Shown here piece after piece: positions 24,716 through 32,958 of a stretch of 64,000 nt of DNA (within the stretch, counting starts at the first letter, position 1; the number at the start of each line of letters is the position of its first letter). Position numbers and translations under genes: made by a program. The notes below the pieces were generated by a model. It saw only the letters and a list, made by a program, of their open reading frames with translations. It did not search any database and was not told the DNA's origin. Origin of the DNA: Thiopontia sp013349825 (lineage in GTDB: Bacteria; Pseudomonadota; Gammaproteobacteria; GCF-002020875); contig CAXCCG010000003.1 in assembly GCA_963981015.1 (NCBI GenBank), positions 3,583 to 67,582 on the forward strand, written 5' to 3'.

Positions 24716-25501
24716 ATGAGCGATAACAGCATGGTTGATGTACAGAGCAGCACTGATACCCGTCAGATCCCCATCGACAAAGTGGGCATCAAGGATATCC
24801 GTCACCCGGTAGTCATCAAGGATCGCACCGGCAAGGAGCAGCACACCGTTGCCAACTTCAATATGTATGTCAGCCTTCCCCAGCATTTCAAAGGGACCCA
24901 TATGTCCCGCTTTGTACGCATCCTCAACCAGCATGACTATGAGATTACCACCGATAGCTTCAAAGCGATGCTCAGTGAAATGGTAGAGACACTGGAGGCT
25001 ATGACAGGCCATATTGAGATGTCTTTCCCTTTCTTCGTCAACAAGAAGGCTCCTATCAGCGGGATCAAGAGCCTGATCGACTATCAGGTCACCTTTATCG
25101 GTGAGATCGTTGATGGTGAACCGGTCATCAATGTAAAGGTGCTGGTACCCGCCACCAGCCTCTGCCCCTGCTCCAAAGAGATCTCTGACTACGGTGCCCA
25201 CAACCAGCGTTCACACATCACCGTTAATGCCTGCACGAAAGGCTTTATCTGGATTGAGGACATCATCGATCTTGTCGAGCAAGAGGCCTCTTGCGAGTTG
25301 TTTGGTCTTCTCAAGCGTCCCGATGAAAAATATGTAACAGAACGCGCCTATGACAACCCAAAATTTGTGGAAGACCTGGTACGTGATGTTGCCAACCGCC
25401 TTAACAACGATAACCGCATTATCTCCTATATTCTGGAGGCAGAGAACTTCGAATCAATTCACAACCACTCTGCCTACGCACTAATCGAGAAGACAAAATA
25501 A
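24716..25501 (+). CDS. folE2: GTP cyclohydrolase FolE2 (type IB)
   Basis: 261 aa. Converts GTP to dihydroneopterin triphosphate for folate and queuosine. Family marks: MYVSLPQHFKGTHMSRFV, FPFFVNKKAPISG, the metal-binding CPCSKEISDYGAHNQRS, and SCELFGLLKRPDEKYVTERAY. FolE2 works with several metals besides zinc, and in some bacteria is used under zinc limitation; no Zur box was recognised here. It lies 20 bp after queD with a GAGAGAG ribosome site. Confidence 0.95.
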   Translation: MSDNSMVDVQSSTDTRQIPIDKVGIKDIRHPVVIKDRTGKEQHTVANFNMYVSLPQHFKGTHMSRFVRILNQHDYEITTDSFKAMLSEMVETLEAMTGHIEMSFPFFVNKKAPISGIKSLIDYQVTFIGEIVDGEPVINVKVLVPATSLCPCSKEISDYGAHNQRSHITVNACTKGFIWIEDIIDLVEQEASCELFGLLKRPDEKYVTERAYDNPKFVEDLVRDVANRLNNDNRIISYILEAENFESIHNHSAYALIEKTK

Positions 25502-25614
25502 CCATACAAAGGCCGTAGAGAGTGGTCATTACAGATCCGGAAGATTGGGAAACAGCCCCACTCTTGCAGTACCCTCATAGTGCATAAACCTACACTCAAG
25601 GAGCACACACCAAG

Positions 25615-27402
25615 GTGATTCACTACACAGTATCTACTGCAACTCAAGGGCACTACTTTGATATCTGCTGCACCATTGCCTACCCTGACCCTGAAGGACA
25701 GCAGCTCTCATTACCGGCATGGATTCCCGGTAGCTATATGATTCGGGATTTTTCCAAAAACATACTTTCAGTGACAGCAACCTCTGCCGGCAGAGAGGTC
25801 ATTCTGGTTAAACTGGATAAACAGTTATGGCGTGCGATGCCCTGTAGCGGACCACTACAGATTGAGTATCGTGTCTATGCCAAAGACCTCTCTGTGCGTA
25901 CCGCCTACCTAGATGAGCAACACGGTTTTTTTAATGGTACCAGCCTTTTCCTCTCCGTTGATGGACAAGAGCAGCAACCGCACCAACTCACGTTGATTCA
26001 AGCAGCTTCAAACCCAGACTGGAGTGTTGCCACAACTCTGCCGCCTCAGCAGACCGATGAAAATGGCTGGGGCCTCTATCAGTGCCAAAACTATGATGCA
26101 CTGATCGACCACCCTGTTGAGATGGGCCCTTTCGAATGGGTCAATTTTGAAGTCTATGGGGTACCACACGCCATTGTATTAACCGGCGGAAAACAGGTTG
26201 ATACTCAACGTCTGGTCAAAGATCTCACTAAAATCTGTAGACACCACACCCGCTTCTTTGGTGACAGTGAGCCGCCTGTCGACCAGTACCTCTTCCTCAC
26301 CACTGTGGTGGAACAGAGCTATGGAGGTCTGGAACATCGTGACTGTTGCGCACTGATCTGTGCTCCGGAGGATCTGCCCCGTATTGGAGAAGTCGAAGTC
26401 AGCGATGGCTACCGAAAGTTTCTGGGACTCTGTAGCCATGAGTATTTCCATCTCTGGAACATCAAACGTATTCGTCCCGAATCCTTCACCCCCTACCAAC
26501 TGGATGAGGAGTCCTATACCCGCCAGCTCTGGGCCTTTGAGGGGATCACCTCTTATTATGACGACCTCGCTCTGGTGCAGTGTGGAATCATCCCTGAAGA
26601 GAGCTATCTGGAGCTGCTGGGGCAGACGCTGACACGGCTACAACGCAGCCGGGGACAACTGGTTCAATCTGTGACTGACTCCAGTCTGGATGCCTGGACC
26701 AAATTCTATAAACAAGATGAAAATGCCAACAATGCGGTCATCAGCTACTATGTCAAAGGGGCTGTAATCGCCTTGATGGTTGATCTCTACCTGCGAGAGA
26801 AGAGCCACGGCGATATCTCCCTGAGGATGGTGATGCAACTACTCTGGGAGGTCTATGGAAAAACACAGTGTGGTGTGCCCGAAACAACCATTGAACAGCT
26901 CTGCCACCAGGTTGCTGACTGCGAAATTCCATTTTTGGATGATGCCCTCTATGCGACAAAACCGCTAGAGCTTGGCCCCATTCTGGAGAAGGTGGGCATC
27001 CGTTATCGGCTCCGTCCTACAACCTCAAACCGTGATTCCGGGGGCTGCTGGATTGAAAAACAGCCAATCAGTTGGCTTGGCCTGCTCTATAAAGAGCAGA
27101 CTAATTCAATCAAGGTTACCCATGTTTCTGATAACAGCCCTGCCCAACAGGCCCATATCGCCACAGGTGATCACATTATTGCCTTAAATCAATTACAGGC
27201 CAAACCAGAACGGGTACAAAGTATCCTCAATCAACAGTTACCCGGTAGCGAACTCCATCTCCACCTCTTCCGTCGTGGAGAGCTGTTGGAGAAGACCGTA
27301 ATTTTAGCAACACCACCGGAAGATACCGTTGTACTGGAAAAAGTGGATCAGCCTTCCTCTACACAAACCACACTGCAACAGCAGTGGTTAGGAAGCTTCT
27401 GA
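25615..27402 (+). CDS. M61 family metallopeptidase with PDZ domain
   Basis: 595 aa, start GTG with AAGGAG twelve bases upstream. Family M61 (glycyl aminopeptidase type): an N-terminal all-beta domain with LSLPAWIPGSYMIRDF, a catalytic domain with CSHEYFHLWNIKRIRP (HExxH) and the third ligand Glu in WAFEGITSYYDDL, and a C-terminal PDZ domain around residues 495-575 (VSDNSPAQQAHIATGDHIIALN). No signal peptide is seen, so it is probably cytosolic. It follows folE2 after 113 bp. Confidence 0.92.
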   Translation: MIHYTVSTATQGHYFDICCTIAYPDPEGQQLSLPAWIPGSYMIRDFSKNILSVTATSAGREVILVKLDKQLWRAMPCSGPLQIEYRVYAKDLSVRTAYLDEQHGFFNGTSLFLSVDGQEQQPHQLTLIQAASNPDWSVATTLPPQQTDENGWGLYQCQNYDALIDHPVEMGPFEWVNFEVYGVPHAIVLTGGKQVDTQRLVKDLTKICRHHTRFFGDSEPPVDQYLFLTTVVEQSYGGLEHRDCCALICAPEDLPRIGEVEVSDGYRKFLGLCSHEYFHLWNIKRIRPESFTPYQLDEESYTRQLWAFEGITSYYDDLALVQCGIIPEESYLELLGQTLTRLQRSRGQLVQSVTDSSLDAWTKFYKQDENANNAVISYYVKGAVIALMVDLYLREKSHGDISLRMVMQLLWEVYGKTQCGVPETTIEQLCHQVADCEIPFLDDALYATKPLELGPILEKVGIRYRLRPTTSNRDSGGCWIEKQPISWLGLLYKEQTNSIKVTHVSDNSPAQQAHIATGDHIIALNQLQAKPERVQSILNQQLPGSELHLHLFRRGELLEKTVILATPPEDTVVLEKVDQPSSTQTTLQQQWLGSF

Positions 27403-27439
27403 TCTCTGTTTTGTAAGCTGTTTTAAACGGAGAGAGACC

Positions 27440-28663
27440 GTGATACTTAATATTGAACAACCCTCTGATGCTCCACCTCCGTTCGCCCTGTTTCAACTTG
27501 GCTTTCGACCCTTTTTTCTGGGTGCGGCACTCTATAGTGTAATCGCTGTTCTATTCTGGACACTGGCCTACAGTTTTCAGTGGTCTCCAAGCGCAATCCA
27601 ACAATGGGGAAACCCGTTCTGGTGGCATGGTCATGAAATGATCTTCGGTTATGGAATGGCAGTTGTGGCCGGTTTTCTGCTGACTGCCAGCATGAACTGG
27701 ACCGGAGTTCAGACTATCCGCTTTACACCGCTGACTCTGCTCTTCGCAAGCTGGCTACTTGCCCGCCTTCTACCCTGGATACCTGGAGCAACACTCTCCA
27801 TGGTAGCTCTATTTGATCTACTCTTCCTGTTGGCACTCACGGCTGCAGTCACTCATCCACTCTATAAGGCACGTCAATGGGATCAAGTACGGATTTTCAC
27901 CTCAAAATTGAGCCTTGTTTTTGTCTGTAACCTCACCTTCTATCTCGGGATGTTCAACTACATTGAGGGGGGAGAACGAATCGGTCTCTACGGAGCAACC
28001 TATCTTATTCTGGCACTGATCCTCACCCTGGGTCGCCGTGTCTTCCCCTTCTTTATTGAAAAAGGGGTCAACCATGACGGCAGTGGCTCCTCCATCACAC
28101 TCAAAAACTCCAAACTACTCGACCTCTCCAGTCTTACCCTATTTCTGCTATTTGCCCTGGCCGATCTATTTATCTCTCAAACACAGGTGATTGGGGGGTT
28201 GGCATTGGCACTTGTGGTCATACACAGTATTCGTTTCTACAACTGGTACACCCCGCATATCTGGAAAAAACCACTGCTCTGGGTTTTAATGGTGGGCTAC
28301 GGTTGGATGATTATCGGCTTTCTGCTCAAGGCATTGGCAACTGCAGGGTTCGTCTCCCCTTACCTCGCTCTTCACGCCTTCACCTACGGCGCAGTCGGGA
28401 CCGTTACCATCGGCATGATGGCCCGGGTATCTCTGGGCCATACAGGGCGAAGTGTCTTCAATCCACCAAAGGGGCTCAATCTGATTTTTGGACTACTGAC
28501 CGCAGGGGCCTTTGTACGCATACTGCTGCCACTACTGTACCCACAACAGTCTATAAATTGGATGTTACTCTCACAACTGCTGTGGACAGCCACCTTCTCA
28601 CTCTTTGCATGGCACTATGCGACCATGCTGATTCGGCCCCGAATTGATGGTCGCCCCGGGTAA
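27440..28663 (+). CDS. nnrS: NnrS family membrane protein
   Basis: 407 aa with about twelve hydrophobic helices. The N-terminus FALFQLGFRPFFLGAALYS, the WWHGHEMIFGYGMAVVAGFLLTA motif and HAFTYGAVGTVTIGMMARVSLGHTGR are NnrS hallmarks. NnrS is a haem- and copper-containing inner-membrane protein linked to nitric oxide stress and denitrification. GTG start with GGAGAGAG before it. Fits an organism that meets nitrogen oxides, as do the FNR and NIT-kinase genes, though no box for a NO regulator was found. Confidence 0.92.
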   Translation: MILNIEQPSDAPPPFALFQLGFRPFFLGAALYSVIAVLFWTLAYSFQWSPSAIQQWGNPFWWHGHEMIFGYGMAVVAGFLLTASMNWTGVQTIRFTPLTLLFASWLLARLLPWIPGATLSMVALFDLLFLLALTAAVTHPLYKARQWDQVRIFTSKLSLVFVCNLTFYLGMFNYIEGGERIGLYGATYLILALILTLGRRVFPFFIEKGVNHDGSGSSITLKNSKLLDLSSLTLFLLFALADLFISQTQVIGGLALALVVIHSIRFYNWYTPHIWKKPLLWVLMVGYGWMIIGFLLKALATAGFVSPYLALHAFTYGAVGTVTIGMMARVSLGHTGRSVFNPPKGLNLIFGLLTAGAFVRILLPLLYPQQSINWMLLSQLLWTATFSLFAWHYATMLIRPRIDGRPG

Positions 28664-28863
28664 TTTGAACCATTACAGTATTGTGCTGAATAGTTGCTCT
28701 ACAACTTACCCTGCTGCCTGCTCAATCAATTCATATGTCATCTGATAGCATTCGCGGCACAGTTCTTTGAATAGGTCATAATCACTATTCACTGCGTTGC
28801 AGTGCGGTACGCACGATATACTGGATAGCGCCCCTTTGTCATCCGGACAACTCTATGACAGAT

Positions 28864-28891
28864 ACGGACATTTTAATATTAATATGTCCGT
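28864..28891. repeat. 28-bp AT-core palindrome between nnrS and thiL
   Basis: The arms ACGGACAT and ATGTCCGT flank an AT-only core, and the whole is self-complementary except for one pair. It sits 200 bp after nnrS and 43 bp after the thiL stop, between converging genes. No T-tract follows on either strand, so it is not a standard terminator. The rest of the 271-bp gap shows no credible gene. Confidence 0.5.
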
Positions 28892-28934
28892 TCTGTTGGC
28901 TGCATTCCCACAACTAGGGCTGCCCGAGGATCTA

Positions 28935-29894
28935 TCAAAAGTGCTGATAACCCCGGCTGGCAGGACTCCAGTCACCACTCCATTTCAACTGGTTTCCCTT
29001 CTCGACCTCCCCCACTACCGTGATGGGCACCGCAATCTCTTCCAGCTCTCGGCAGAGTAGTGGGTACGCCTCTTGAGGCAGGGTAAAACAGAGCTGATAT
29101 TCATCTCCGGCAACCAAAGCAAAGTTCAATTGCTGCTCTACACTCAGTTCAGCCAGTGCCGGATGGAAGGGAATAGACTCTAGGTCAAGTTTCGCACCCA
29201 CTCCGCTTCGCTGCAGTATGTGCTCTAAATCTGCCAACAAACCATCCGAAACATCAACCATCGCTGAGGCATAACCCCGCAGTCGCAACCCTGCTTCGAC
29301 ACAAGGCATAGGACGCTCTAGGTGGTGACGAATGTTCGCTGCTTCTTGACCTTGCTGCAATTGCTGTAGAGCATAGCCTGCAGCCCCTAGCCGGTTGGTT
29401 ACACAGATCAGATCTCCAGCTTGTGCACCATCACGACGGATGGCTTTTCCGACAGGCACAACGCCATGCGCCTGCAGTGTCAGCGTTAACGGGCCACGAG
29501 TGGTATCTCCACCCACCAGGTCAATCTGATAGTGTGATGCCAGTGCAAACAGCCCCTCTGCAAACTGCTGTAGCCATATTGAATCATTTTCTGGCAGTGT
29601 CAGTGCCAATGTTACCCATCTAGGCTCGGCCCCCATTGCCGCAAGATCGCTCAGATTCACTGCCAATAATTTATGGCCCAGGGCCTTCGGATCTACATCC
29701 TTGAGAAAATGAACCCCTTCAACCATCGTGTCGACAGAGACCACCAACTGTTCTCCTGGCAGCAGCTGCAGCAGTGCTGCATCATCTCCAATCCCCAACA
29801 GGGTCTCTGCGTGGTAGTGCTCCCTTTTCGAGAAGTAATCCTGAATCAGCGAGAATTCAGTTACGGCTTTTGCTCTGCTTTTTCTGCTTCTCAT
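28935..29894 (-). CDS. thiL: Thiamine-monophosphate kinase
   Basis: Phosphorylates TMP to the cofactor TPP. The start is taken at the ATG giving MRSRKSRAKAVTEFSLIQDYF (319 aa, family about 325). A GGAG lies ten bases upstream and the start overlaps the nusB end by 38 bases. The frame stays open 52 codons further up, but that part is nusB read out of frame. Motifs: LLGIGDDAALL, VSVDTMVEGVHF, LLAVNLSDLAAMGAEP, and DVSDGLLADLEHIL. Last gene of the rib-nusB-thiL operon. Confidence 0.93.
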   Translation of the reverse strand: MRSRKSRAKAVTEFSLIQDYFSKREHYHAETLLGIGDDAALLQLLPGEQLVVSVDTMVEGVHFLKDVDPKALGHKLLAVNLSDLAAMGAEPRWVTLALTLPENDSIWLQQFAEGLFALASHYQIDLVGGDTTRGPLTLTLQAHGVVPVGKAIRRDGAQAGDLICVTNRLGAAGYALQQLQQGQEAANIRHHLERPMPCVEAGLRLRGYASAMVDVSDGLLADLEHILQRSGVGAKLDLESIPFHPALAELSVEQQLNFALVAGDEYQLCFTLPQEAYPLLCRELEEIAVPITVVGEVEKGNQLKWSGDWSPASRGYQHF

Positions 29895-30315
29895 GGGCAG
29901 CAAACTCCAGGGTACGCACCTCTCGTGCGACTTTATCCAGTGCTGCATTGATAAACTGGTGACTTTTTGCGGAGCCAAAAGTTTTTGAGAGGTTAATATA
30001 TTCATTGAGCACCACTCGATAGGGGGTCTCGGGCAGATAGAGCAGCTCATACCCCCCTAAACGCAAGAGCGCTTTCTCCACTGGATCGACCTGCTCAATC
30101 TCACGACTCAGATAAGGTGAAAGCTTCTGATCTACTGAGATAACCTCATCAATCAATCCACTGACCAGGTGCTCAAACAGCCCTTGATCTGCTTTATCCA
30201 GTATCCCCTCTTCATGAAACTGGCTAACAATCTCTGAAGCAGGCTGTGCCGAGATCGACCACTGATATAGTGCCTGTACTGCCGCACGGCGAGATCTGGA
30301 ACGCTCTTTACTCAT
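29857..30315 (-). CDS. nusB: Transcription antitermination factor NusB
   Basis: 152 aa all-helical protein that with NusE binds boxA RNA in rRNA antitermination. N-terminus KERSRSRRAAVQALYQWS and the C-terminal LPETPYRVVLNEYINLSKTFGSAKSHQFINAALDKVA are diagnostic. It follows ribH closely (17 bp), as in many gammaproteobacteria. Confidence 0.96.
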   Translation of the reverse strand: MSKERSRSRRAAVQALYQWSISAQPASEIVSQFHEEGILDKADQGLFEHLVSGLIDEVISVDQKLSPYLSREIEQVDPVEKALLRLGGYELLYLPETPYRVVLNEYINLSKTFGSAKSHQFINAALDKVAREVRTLEFAAHEKQKKQSKSRN

Positions 30316-30332
30316 CGTAATGTCGGTATCCG

Positions 30333-30806
30333 TTATAGCTGCTTGAGCAGATTAACCATCTCAATTGCAGACATCGCCGCTTCAGCACCCTTGTTACCAG
30401 CCTTGGTGCCTGAACGTTCAATGGCTTGCTCAATAGTATCCACAGTCAACAGCCCGAAGGTAATGGGTACGCTGCTATCCAGCGAAACGGCTGCCAACCC
30501 TTTGGTCGCCTCTCCTGCAACAAAGTCAAAATGTGGTGTACCACCACGGATTACTGCACCAATGGCGATAATGGCATCGTAGTTTCCTTCCGCCATACGC
30601 TGCGCTGCAATCGGCATCTCAAAGGCTCCCGGAACACGGACCACATGGATATCTGTCACGTTCGCTCCATGACGAATCAGTGCGTCGATTGCACCATCCA
30701 GTAGGCTCTCAACAACAAAACTGTTAAAACGGGCAACTACAATGCCAAAACGCCCCCCCTCTACATTGAGATTAGCCTCTGTTACCTTTATATCACTGTT
30801 CATCAC
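30333..30806 (-). CDS. ribH: 6,7-dimethyl-8-ribityllumazine synthase
   Basis: 157 aa. Condenses the pyrimidinedione with dihydroxybutanone phosphate; forms large capsid-like or pentameric assemblies. Marks: GIVVARFNSFVVESLLDGA, VVRVPGAFEMP, AIGAVIRGGTPHFDFVAGEATKGLA and VPITFGLLTVDT. The two adjacent ATG codons at the start (MMNSDIKV) make the exact start uncertain by one codon. Also called ribE in enterics. Confidence 0.96.
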   Translation of the reverse strand: MMNSDIKVTEANLNVEGGRFGIVVARFNSFVVESLLDGAIDALIRHGANVTDIHVVRVPGAFEMPIAAQRMAEGNYDAIIAIGAVIRGGTPHFDFVAGEATKGLAAVSLDSSVPITFGLLTVDTIEQAIERSGTKAGNKGAEAAMSAIEMVNLLKQL

Positions 30807-30873
30807 TTACTCCTCTCTTCTGCTGCTCTGTACACCCGATGGTGTCTGTTTATCAATATAGTGGAAACTCAGA

Positions 30874-31980
30874 TCAATATGACACTGTCTCAGTCATCTC
30901 CAGACCAAACCCGGAGAGGGCATGCATCTTTCTGGGAGTTCCCAGTACACGCATTTTTCGTACTCCCAAATCTATGAGTATCTGTGCGCCCACACCAAAA
31001 TCCCTCAACTCTCCTGAAGGCTGTTTTGTCTTTGGCTGCGCTGTGCCTGCCCGGTGGTTACGGATACGCTCCACCAGGTCGCTGCTATCGCCCTCTTTGC
31101 GCAGCAATAGCAACACGCCATTCTCCTCTTCTGCGATACGTCGCATATCACGATCCAGGGTACGCCCACACCCCTCTCCTTCAACGGAAAAGAGATCACA
31201 AAGGGTGTCCAACATATGAACACGTACCAAAATGGGCTGTTCAGGATCAATGACCCCCTTAACCAAAGCAAGATGTACCTCTCCATCAATGGATTCACGG
31301 TAGGCTTTGACATGGAAATCACCGTATTGAGTCTGGAGATCACTCTCCGCTTCTGCCTCAACGGTCTTCTCATTGCGAATCCGATACTCAATCAGGTCAG
31401 CTACAGTCCCCAGTTTCAGTCCATGCTGCTGTGCAAACACCTCCAAGTCGGGACGGCGGGCCATGGTGCCATCCTCATTCAGGATCTCTACAATCACTGA
31501 TGAAGGCTCCACTCCTGCCATCCTCGCCAGATCACACCCTGCCTCGGTATGTCCAGCTCGGGTTAATACACCGCCGGGTTGTGCCATCAGTGGAAAAATA
31601 TGCCCAGGCATCACAATATCTTCAGCTGTCGCATCTGCTGCGGTAGCCGCCTGTACAGTCACTGCGCGATCTGCTGCTGAGATACCGGTTGTGACCCCCT
31701 GTGCCGCCTCAATCGAAACGGTAAAGTTGGTACCATGCAGATCACTGTTGGTACCAGTGACCATTAACGGTAAATTGAGCTGCTCACAACGGTTTCGCGT
31801 CAATGTCAGGCAGATCAGACCACGACCATAACGTGCCATAAAATTGATATCTTCCGCGGTTGCCTTGGCGGATGCCATTATCAGATCACCCTCATTTTCG
31901 CGATCTTCATCATCCATCAATACCACCATCTTTCCCTGGCGAATATCTTCAATAATCTCTTCCGGACTATTCAGTTCCAT
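30874..31980 (-). CDS. ribBA: DHBP synthase with degenerate GTP cyclohydrolase II domain
   Basis: 368 aa. The N-terminal ~200 residues are a complete RibB: VVLMDDEDRENEGDLIMASAKAT, YGRGLICLTLT, HGTNFTVSIEAA and PGHIFPLMAQPGGVLTRAGHTEA. The C-terminal half is aligned with GTP cyclohydrolase II but has lost its chemistry. Where that enzyme has the zinc triad in GDVFGSLRCDCG, this one reads CDLFSVEGEGCG, and the GRGIGL loop reads KEGDSSDL. It should therefore make only dihydroxybutanone phosphate. A real RibA must be encoded elsewhere. This hybrid is known in other gammaproteobacteria. Confidence 0.94.
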   Translation of the reverse strand: MELNSPEEIIEDIRQGKMVVLMDDEDRENEGDLIMASAKATAEDINFMARYGRGLICLTLTRNRCEQLNLPLMVTGTNSDLHGTNFTVSIEAAQGVTTGISAADRAVTVQAATAADATAEDIVMPGHIFPLMAQPGGVLTRAGHTEAGCDLARMAGVEPSSVIVEILNEDGTMARRPDLEVFAQQHGLKLGTVADLIEYRIRNEKTVEAEAESDLQTQYGDFHVKAYRESIDGEVHLALVKGVIDPEQPILVRVHMLDTLCDLFSVEGEGCGRTLDRDMRRIAEEENGVLLLLRKEGDSSDLVERIRNHRAGTAQPKTKQPSGELRDFGVGAQILIDLGVRKMRVLGTPRKMHALSGFGLEMTETVSY

Positions 31981-32039
31981 CTTTTTTCTCTACTCCACGC
32001 TGACTCTGTCCAGTGATTCCATCACTGCCAATGAGTGCT

Positions 32040-32699
32040 CTATTTCATAAATCCATTTTCTGCCAGAAAATCAATACTGATCCCCTCAGCACCCGGTTCG
32101 GCTGCACGATCACCGAGCACCATTCGCTCCAGATAACGTGCAATCAAATCAACCTCAAGGTTTACTTGAGTACCCACCCTGAATTGATCCATGGTGGTCT
32201 CTTGCAGTGTATGAGGCACAATATTCAAATCAAACAATGCACCGTTCACACCATTCACTGTTAAACTAATTCCATTGACTGTTATTGAACCCTTTTCAGC
32301 AATATAGCGCGCCAGCTCATCCGGCGCCTTGATCTGAAAAAAGATCGAGCGTCCATCCTCTGAACGTTGCTGCACTTCACCAACCCCATCCACATGACCA
32401 CTCACCAGATGGCCTCCCAGTCGCGTGGTTGGCGTTAACGCCTTTTCCAGATTGACGAGTGCCCCTACGGTTAATTGAGCGAAAGCAGTACGTGAGAGCG
32501 TCTCACCAGAGACGTCGGCCACAAAGCTGTTTCCAGGCAGTTCAACCGCGGTTAAACAGACCCCATTCACCGCAATGCTATCACCCAACTGCACGTCTCT
32601 CAGATCCAGCTTGCCGGTCTCAACCGTAAAACGTGCATCAGCCCCTTTGGGTTCGATACGCGCAATTTTACCGATAGATTCAATGATGCCTGTAAACAT
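32040..32699 (-). CDS. ribE: Riboflavin synthase alpha chain
   Basis: 219 aa from the ATG giving MFTGIIESIGKIARIEPKG; an upstream in-frame ATG adds twelve unrelated residues. Dismutates two dimethylribityllumazines to riboflavin. The two tandem lumazine-binding halves each carry the expected motif: GDSIAVNGVCLT in the first and GSITVNGISLTVN in the second, plus GHVDGVGEV. First of the minus-strand rib genes. ribD is absent, and no FMN riboswitch is apparent upstream, where a dispersed element sits instead. The symbol is ribC in some schemes. Confidence 0.95.
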   Translation of the reverse strand: MFTGIIESIGKIARIEPKGADARFTVETGKLDLRDVQLGDSIAVNGVCLTAVELPGNSFVADVSGETLSRTAFAQLTVGALVNLEKALTPTTRLGGHLVSGHVDGVGEVQQRSEDGRSIFFQIKAPDELARYIAEKGSITVNGISLTVNGVNGALFDLNIVPHTLQETTMDQFRVGTQVNLEVDLIARYLERMVLGDRAAEPGAEGISIDFLAENGFMK

Positions 32700-32768
32700 G
32701 GGGGGAGGATAGTACCATAGAGTGACTGATTTCAAGACCTCACACTGACCTATTCCATAGCAAATCGT

Positions 32769-32933
32769 CTAGGTGGCTGCCCGAGAATAGAAGTCGTAGC
32801 GAGGGGAAGCTGATTTGAGGCAGATTTTGTCATCATTTGAGGCGAATAGTTCTATTTAACGAAAAGGATGGGAAAATATGGCCAAATTCAGCTTTTCCGC
32901 AGCAGGCTCTCTATTCTTGGACAACCGCCTGGG
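32769..32933. mobile_element. Palindromic MITE-like element, copy A (165 bp)
   Basis: Shares its full length with the copy at 55344-55510. Outer inverted repeats CCGAGAATAGA and TCTATTCTTGG are extended outward by CTAGGTGGCTGC on the left and a diverged equivalent on the right. Inside, AAGCTGATTTG and CAAATTCAGCTT form a second inverted pair, so the transcript could fold into one long hairpin. No gene is encoded. It fills the gap between the riboflavin synthase gene (starting at 32699, minus) and the end of the REC-GGDEF-EAL gene, and may carry or disturb the rib promoter. Confidence 0.85.
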
Positions 32934-32958
32934 ATGCGCCATTTCCTCACAACCATAG

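Noticed and set aside
28706..28851. A minus-strand frame ending ...DYDLFKELCRECYQMTYELIEQAAG before thiL's end
   Set aside because: The peptide looks protein-like, but there is no start codon with a ribosome site and the frame is closed by a stop just upstream. Only a GTG without support remains, so it is at most a gene remnant.
28797..29060. 87-codon plus-strand frame overlapping the thiL end
   Set aside because: It overlaps a certain gene on the other strand and has no recognisable domain or ribosome site.
29895..30050. Longer thiL start at 30050
   Set aside because: The added 52 residues are nusB read in another frame and do not match ThiL.
32700..32768. FMN riboswitch before the rib genes
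   Set aside because: No conserved RFN-element blocks were seen; the upstream region is mostly the palindromic element.
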